From positions 1-64,000 of the forward strand of contig CAJPOL010000001.1 of NCBI GenBank assembly GCA_905372265.1: a DNA stretch of 64,000 nt, read 5' to 3'. The notes under the pieces are model-generated. The model was not told where the DNA came from and made no database searches. It saw only the letters and a list, made by a program, of their open reading frames with translations. This stretch comes from an uncultured Treponema sp. (GTDB lineage Bacteria; Spirochaetota; Spirochaetia; Treponematales; Treponemataceae). Positions within the stretch are counted from its first letter, which is position 1; the number at the start of each line of letters is the position of its first letter. The position numbers and the translations under genes are program-made. Below are positions 60,817-64,000 of the stretch, in pieces.

Positions 60817-62631
60817 ATGGCTAAAAAGAACACGTATGACGAATCAAAAATAAAAACGCTCAGCTCGCTGGAGCATATCAGACTGCGTACCGGTATGTAT
60901 ATCGGCCGGCTTGGAAACGGATCAAATCCCGATGACGGTATTTATATACTATTAAAAGAGGTGCTCGATAACTCCATCGATGAGTTTATCATGGGGAACG
61001 GAGACCGCATCGATGCACTCTTAAAAGACAATAAAGTTACCGTTCGGGACTACGGCCGCGGTATTCCGCTCGGTAAGGTGGTGGAATGCGTGTCGGTAAT
61101 CAACACGGGCGCAAAGTATAACGATGAGGTCTTTCAGTTTTCAGTTGGGCTGAACGGCGTCGGGACTAAGGCGGTCAATGCGCTTTCCGAATATTTCCGC
61201 GTAGTCTCCGTCCGTGACGGGAAATACGCCGAAGCTGTGTTTGAGCGGGGCGTATTGGTTCATGAAAAACAGGGAGATGCCAAAAAGGGCGTTAAAAACG
61301 GTACGCTGGTAGAGTTCATCCCCGATACGGAAATATTCGGCGAGTATACATTCAATCTTGATTTTATCGAAAAACGGATGTGGAACTACGCCTATCTCAA
61401 TGCCGGTTTGACACTCACCTTTAACGGCGCTTCATATATATCGCAGAACGGCTTACTCGACTTGCTCGGCGCCGAAATCGGAGAGGAAACGCTCTATCCG
61501 GTCGCTCATTTTAAGGAAGCAAAGCTCGAATTTGCGTTTACCCATACCAATAACTACGGCGAAACGTATTTTTCGTTTGTCAACGGGCAGTATACCTCGG
61601 ACGGCGGTACGCACCTTTCAGCCTTTAAAGAAGGGCTTTTGAAAGGTATTAACGAATACTACCGCAAAAACTACAAGAGCGAGGATGTCCGCGAGGGTAC
61701 CTGCGCGGCTGTCGCGGTAAAGGTGCAGGCGCCGGTGTTCGAAAGCCAAACGAAAAATAAGCTCGGAAACACTGAGGTGCGGACGTGGATTGTCAACGGG
61801 ACAAAGGCCGCCGTGGTGGAGTGGCTGCAAAAAAATGCCGACGCTGCGCGGAAGCTGGAGGAAAAAATCCTTGCAAATGAGCGCCTACGCACGGAGCTGA
61901 ACAGCGTCAAAAAGGAAGCGAAAGCCGCTGCAAAGAAAATCACGATGAAAATCCCAAAACTGAAAGACTGCAAGTTTCATCTTGGGGATAAACAGTACGG
62001 CGATGAATCGATGATTTTTATTACCGAAGGAGATTCCGCATCCGGATCGATGGTTTCAAGCCGCGATGTGCTTACGCAGGCACTGTTCTCACTGCGGGGT
62101 AAACCTGAGAATATGCACGGAAAAAAACGGGCGGCCATCTACAAAAATGCAGAGCTCTACAATATGATGATGGCGCTCGGCATCGAAAACAGCCTTGAAA
62201 GTCTCCGCTACAACAAGATCATCATTGCGACCGATGCCGATAACGACGGTTTTCATATCAGAAATTTACTGCTCACCTTTTTCCTCACCTATTTTGAAGA
62301 GCTGGTGCTGAGCGGACGTATCTTTATTTTGGAAACGCCGCTTTTTCGGGTACGGACCAAAAAAGAGACCTGCTATTGCTATTCGGAAAAAGAGCGGGAT
62401 GCGGAAATGAAGCGGCTCGGCGCGGCTGCGGAGGTAACGCGCTTTAAGGGTTTGGGAGAAATCAGTCCAAGCGAATTCGGTCAGTTTATCGGACAGGACA
62501 TCCGTTTGTTACCGGTCAGCATCCAAACCGTTAAAAAGATTCCCGCTATCCTTGAGTTTTATATGGGTAAAAACACCCCCGAACGGAAAGAATTTATTAT
62601 GAAAAATCTCCTTGCAGAAATCGACGCATAG
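60817..62631 (+). CDS. parE: Type IIA topoisomerase ATPase subunit (ParE/GyrB-like)
   Basis: A 604-residue ATPase/TOPRIM subunit. GHKL ATPase motifs: KEVLDNSIDEF, RDYGRGIPLG and GLNGVGTKAVNALSE. TOPRIM motifs: ITEGDSASGSM and IATDADNDGFHI (most relatives have DADVDG). Size fits ParE rather than the longer GyrB. AAAGGAG precedes the ATG. No parC/gyrA partner is next to it, since the following genes run on the other strand. Symbol parE is my best reading; a GyrB-like paralogue is possible. Confidence 0.85.
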   Translation: MAKKNTYDESKIKTLSSLEHIRLRTGMYIGRLGNGSNPDDGIYILLKEVLDNSIDEFIMGNGDRIDALLKDNKVTVRDYGRGIPLGKVVECVSVINTGAKYNDEVFQFSVGLNGVGTKAVNALSEYFRVVSVRDGKYAEAVFERGVLVHEKQGDAKKGVKNGTLVEFIPDTEIFGEYTFNLDFIEKRMWNYAYLNAGLTLTFNGASYISQNGLLDLLGAEIGEETLYPVAHFKEAKLEFAFTHTNNYGETYFSFVNGQYTSDGGTHLSAFKEGLLKGINEYYRKNYKSEDVREGTCAAVAVKVQAPVFESQTKNKLGNTEVRTWIVNGTKAAVVEWLQKNADAARKLEEKILANERLRTELNSVKKEAKAAAKKITMKIPKLKDCKFHLGDKQYGDESMIFITEGDSASGSMVSSRDVLTQALFSLRGKPENMHGKKRAAIYKNAELYNMMMALGIENSLESLRYNKIIIATDADNDGFHIRNLLLTFFLTYFEELVLSGRIFILETPLFRVRTKKETCYCYSEKERDAEMKRLGAAAEVTRFKGLGEISPSEFGQFIGQDIRLLPVSIQTVKKIPAILEFYMGKNTPERKEFIMKNLLAEIDA

Positions 62632-62661
62632 AGAATACCCGCAGATTCCGCACAGGCTGCT

Positions 62662-63312
62662 TTAAAATAGACTCTGGGAATAATCTTTTTCTTGTTTTTC
62701 CTCAACAGGGGAAAGGAATTGTTCAACATCGATTTCCGAACGGATTTTTTGCACCAATTCGGCATTGTTTTTTAAAAACCGGTTGAGGATGTGCTGAAAA
62801 AGCTCCATGCAAACCCGAGCATCGTCCTCGGCACGGTGCGCTTCCAATGCGGTAATACCGAATTGTAGGGCGAGGTCTTGTAAAGCATAACTTGCCAGAC
62901 CGGGAAATACTTCTTTGGCAAGGATCCTCGTATCAACCGTCTTATTCGCTAAAACCGGTTTTTCGGTACGTTTTAGCTCCGTATTAACATAATTGATGTC
63001 AAACGGAGCATTGTGAGCAACTAACACTCCGTTTCCGATAAAGTCCAGAAAATCGGGAAGAACCTCTGCAATGACCGGCTTATCTGCCAGCATTGCATCG
63101 GTTATTCCGTTTACTTTGCCCGCTTCTTCCGGCATTGGCATTTCAGGATTGATGAGTACATTGTACCGTGCAATAATTCCCTGCCGGTCAAATTTAATAG
63201 CGCCGATCTCTACAATTCTCCCCGAAGTAGGGTCAAGACCGGTCGTTTCCGTATCAAAGGCGATAAACACTGCCGCATCATGTACGGCAGCAAGCCAATC
63301 ATAGCTGGTCAT
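62662..63312 (-). CDS. DnaQ-type 3'-5' exonuclease
   Basis: A 216-residue DEDDh exonuclease: FDTETTGLD (ExoI), VAHNAPFDINYV (ExoII), HRAEDDARV (ExoIII). It resembles the epsilon subunit of DNA polymerase III or a stand-alone proofreading or repair exonuclease. The C-terminus ends SQSLF after an acidic stretch (about 190-216); a QxxLF-like tail is a possible beta-clamp-binding peptide. ATG 63312 shares one base with the upstream stop (TGATG); the frame's TTG just before is less likely. Confidence 0.85.
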   Translation of the reverse strand: MTSYDWLAAVHDAAVFIAFDTETTGLDPTSGRIVEIGAIKFDRQGIIARYNVLINPEMPMPEEAGKVNGITDAMLADKPVIAEVLPDFLDFIGNGVLVAHNAPFDINYVNTELKRTEKPVLANKTVDTRILAKEVFPGLASYALQDLALQFGITALEAHRAEDDARVCMELFQHILNRFLKNNAELVQKIRSEIDVEQFLSPVEEKQEKDYSQSLF

Positions 63313-64000
63313 CAAGCAAGCGTATCAAGCGCTTGTTCAAAAAGCTGCACTTGTTTTTCCGCCTGCGTACGGGTAGCGGTCATATTGCTGCCGTTTACCG
63401 GCTGCGGATGAATAATGTAGAATTTAATCTTAGGTTCGGTACCGCTCGGACGCACGCTGATAATGGTTCCATCCTCCAGATAGTATTGCAACACATTGCT
63501 GACCGGTAACGCTACCGTTTCTTTTTTCTCAGGAGCGGCAGGGTTATAGGCGCATGAATTCTCTATATCGCGGATGGTTACCACTTTTACGCCTGCAATA
63601 TCTTTAAGCGCGGAGGTACGCAGTTTTTTCATCATATTCTGCATAATGCCGACACCTTCAGCGCCCGGGAATACCTTATTGATGGTTTTTTCGCAGAAAT
63701 AACCGTATTGCATGAAAAGTTCATTCAGCCGGTCAAGCAAACTTTTGCCGTGTTTACGCCAGTACAGCGCCATTTCCGCGCATAGAGCGGATGCTGCAAT
63801 ACCGTCTTTATCACGCAGATCAAGACTGAAATTATATCCGTAGCTCTCTTCAAAGCCGTAAATATAGCTGTATTCCTGCTTTGAAATTTCATCAGCCTTA
63901 TTGCATATCCATTTAAAACCGGTTAGACACTCAAATGCCGATACTCCATAGCCTTTTGCGATGCGGTCGGACAAGTGAGAGGTAACGATTGAACGCACCA
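63312..64000 (-). CDS. Phosphoglucomutase/phosphomannomutase, C-terminal part
   Basis: The gene runs off the right edge; about 229 residues remain. They hold the sugar-binding loop YGFEESYGYNF (GFEES, the family's substrate loop) and the phosphate-binding RPSGTEPKIKFY of domain 4. Members interconvert hexose 1- and 6-phosphates. The active serine and metal loop lie beyond the window. Its stop overlaps the exonuclease start by one base, so the two are co-translated. Confidence 0.85.
   Translation of the reverse strand, partial: VRSIVTSHLSDRIAKGYGVSAFECLTGFKWICNKADEISKQEYSYIYGFEESYGYNFSLDLRDKDGIAASALCAEMALYWRKHGKSLLDRLNELFMQYGYFCEKTINKVFPGAEGVGIMQNMMKKLRTSALKDIAGVKVVTIRDIENSCAYNPAAPEKKETVALPVSNVLQYYLEDGTIISVRPSGTEPKIKFYIIHPQPVNGSNMTATRTQAEKQVQLFEQALDTLA

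Overview
This window is chromosomal DNA from a spirochaete of the genus Treponema, most likely an oral-type species with moderate GC; I did not determine the species. Pointers to this are a class I (archaeal-type) lysyl-tRNA synthetase, an HTH-LicC-LicA fusion like the licCA gene of T. denticola beside a BCCT choline/betaine carrier, a BMP-type nucleoside/flavin ABC importer, and many lipoproteins with relaxed lipoboxes. There are no rRNA or tRNA genes, CRISPR arrays or intact insertion sequences that I can see.

Layout. 1-6.5 kb: tail of an unknown gene, then a minus-strand block with a secreted C69 dipeptidase, a citrate lyase ligase (CitC), a small exported protein, two repeat elements and the bifunctional AdhE. 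6.6-8.6 kb: potA and potB, with potC and potD missing and gene debris in their place. 8.9-13.3 kb: a large membrane-anchored beta-repeat protein, a coupled lipoprotein and a bacteriohemerythrin.

13.5-23.5 kb is the most interesting part: a one-directional operon that looks like a complete RiPP (modified peptide) system. It has a strong promoter, a 67-residue precursor with seven cysteines in a CXCXC-X12-C-X6-CXCXC pattern, an ABC-2 permease, a radical SAM/SPASM maturase, an ABC ATPase, a second ABC-2 permease, a SUMF1 (formylglycine-generating-enzyme-like) lipoprotein, an M16 peptidase and a peptidase-less ABC exporter. The rSAM, M16 and ABC combination recalls subtilosin (alb) and Cys-rich ranthipeptide clusters; the SUMF1 lipoprotein is the unusual partner.

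23.5-30 kb (minus strand): BCCT carrier, LicCA, a WecG/TagA-family glycosyltransferase, RsmE and a CtpA-type protease. 30-41 kb: an anchored protein, RsmA, a small membrane protein whose signal peptide is split off by an 11-A tract, two RluA-type pseudouridine synthases, FolC (convergent), a repeat cluster, MetK, class I LysRS, a uracil phosphoribosyltransferase with a long N-terminal extension and a TPR protein. 41-45 kb (minus): Smr protein, ABC-F protein, SH3 lipoprotein. 45-48 kb: APC permease and aminopeptidase P-like enzyme. 48-52.5 kb (minus): a four-gene BMP-type ABC importer. 52.7-57 kb (minus): a large surface lipoprotein, a small lipoprotein and a WD40/beta-barrel chimera with a heptamer repeat in its promoter region. 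57.4-64 kb: LolA-like protein, RodZ-like protein, RimO, a ParE/GyrB-type topoisomerase subunit, a DnaQ-type exonuclease and the end of a phosphohexomutase.

Several short repeat families are scattered between genes. One keeps its terminal hairpin although the stem sequence differs between copies. All calls come from reading the sequence; no database search was run.
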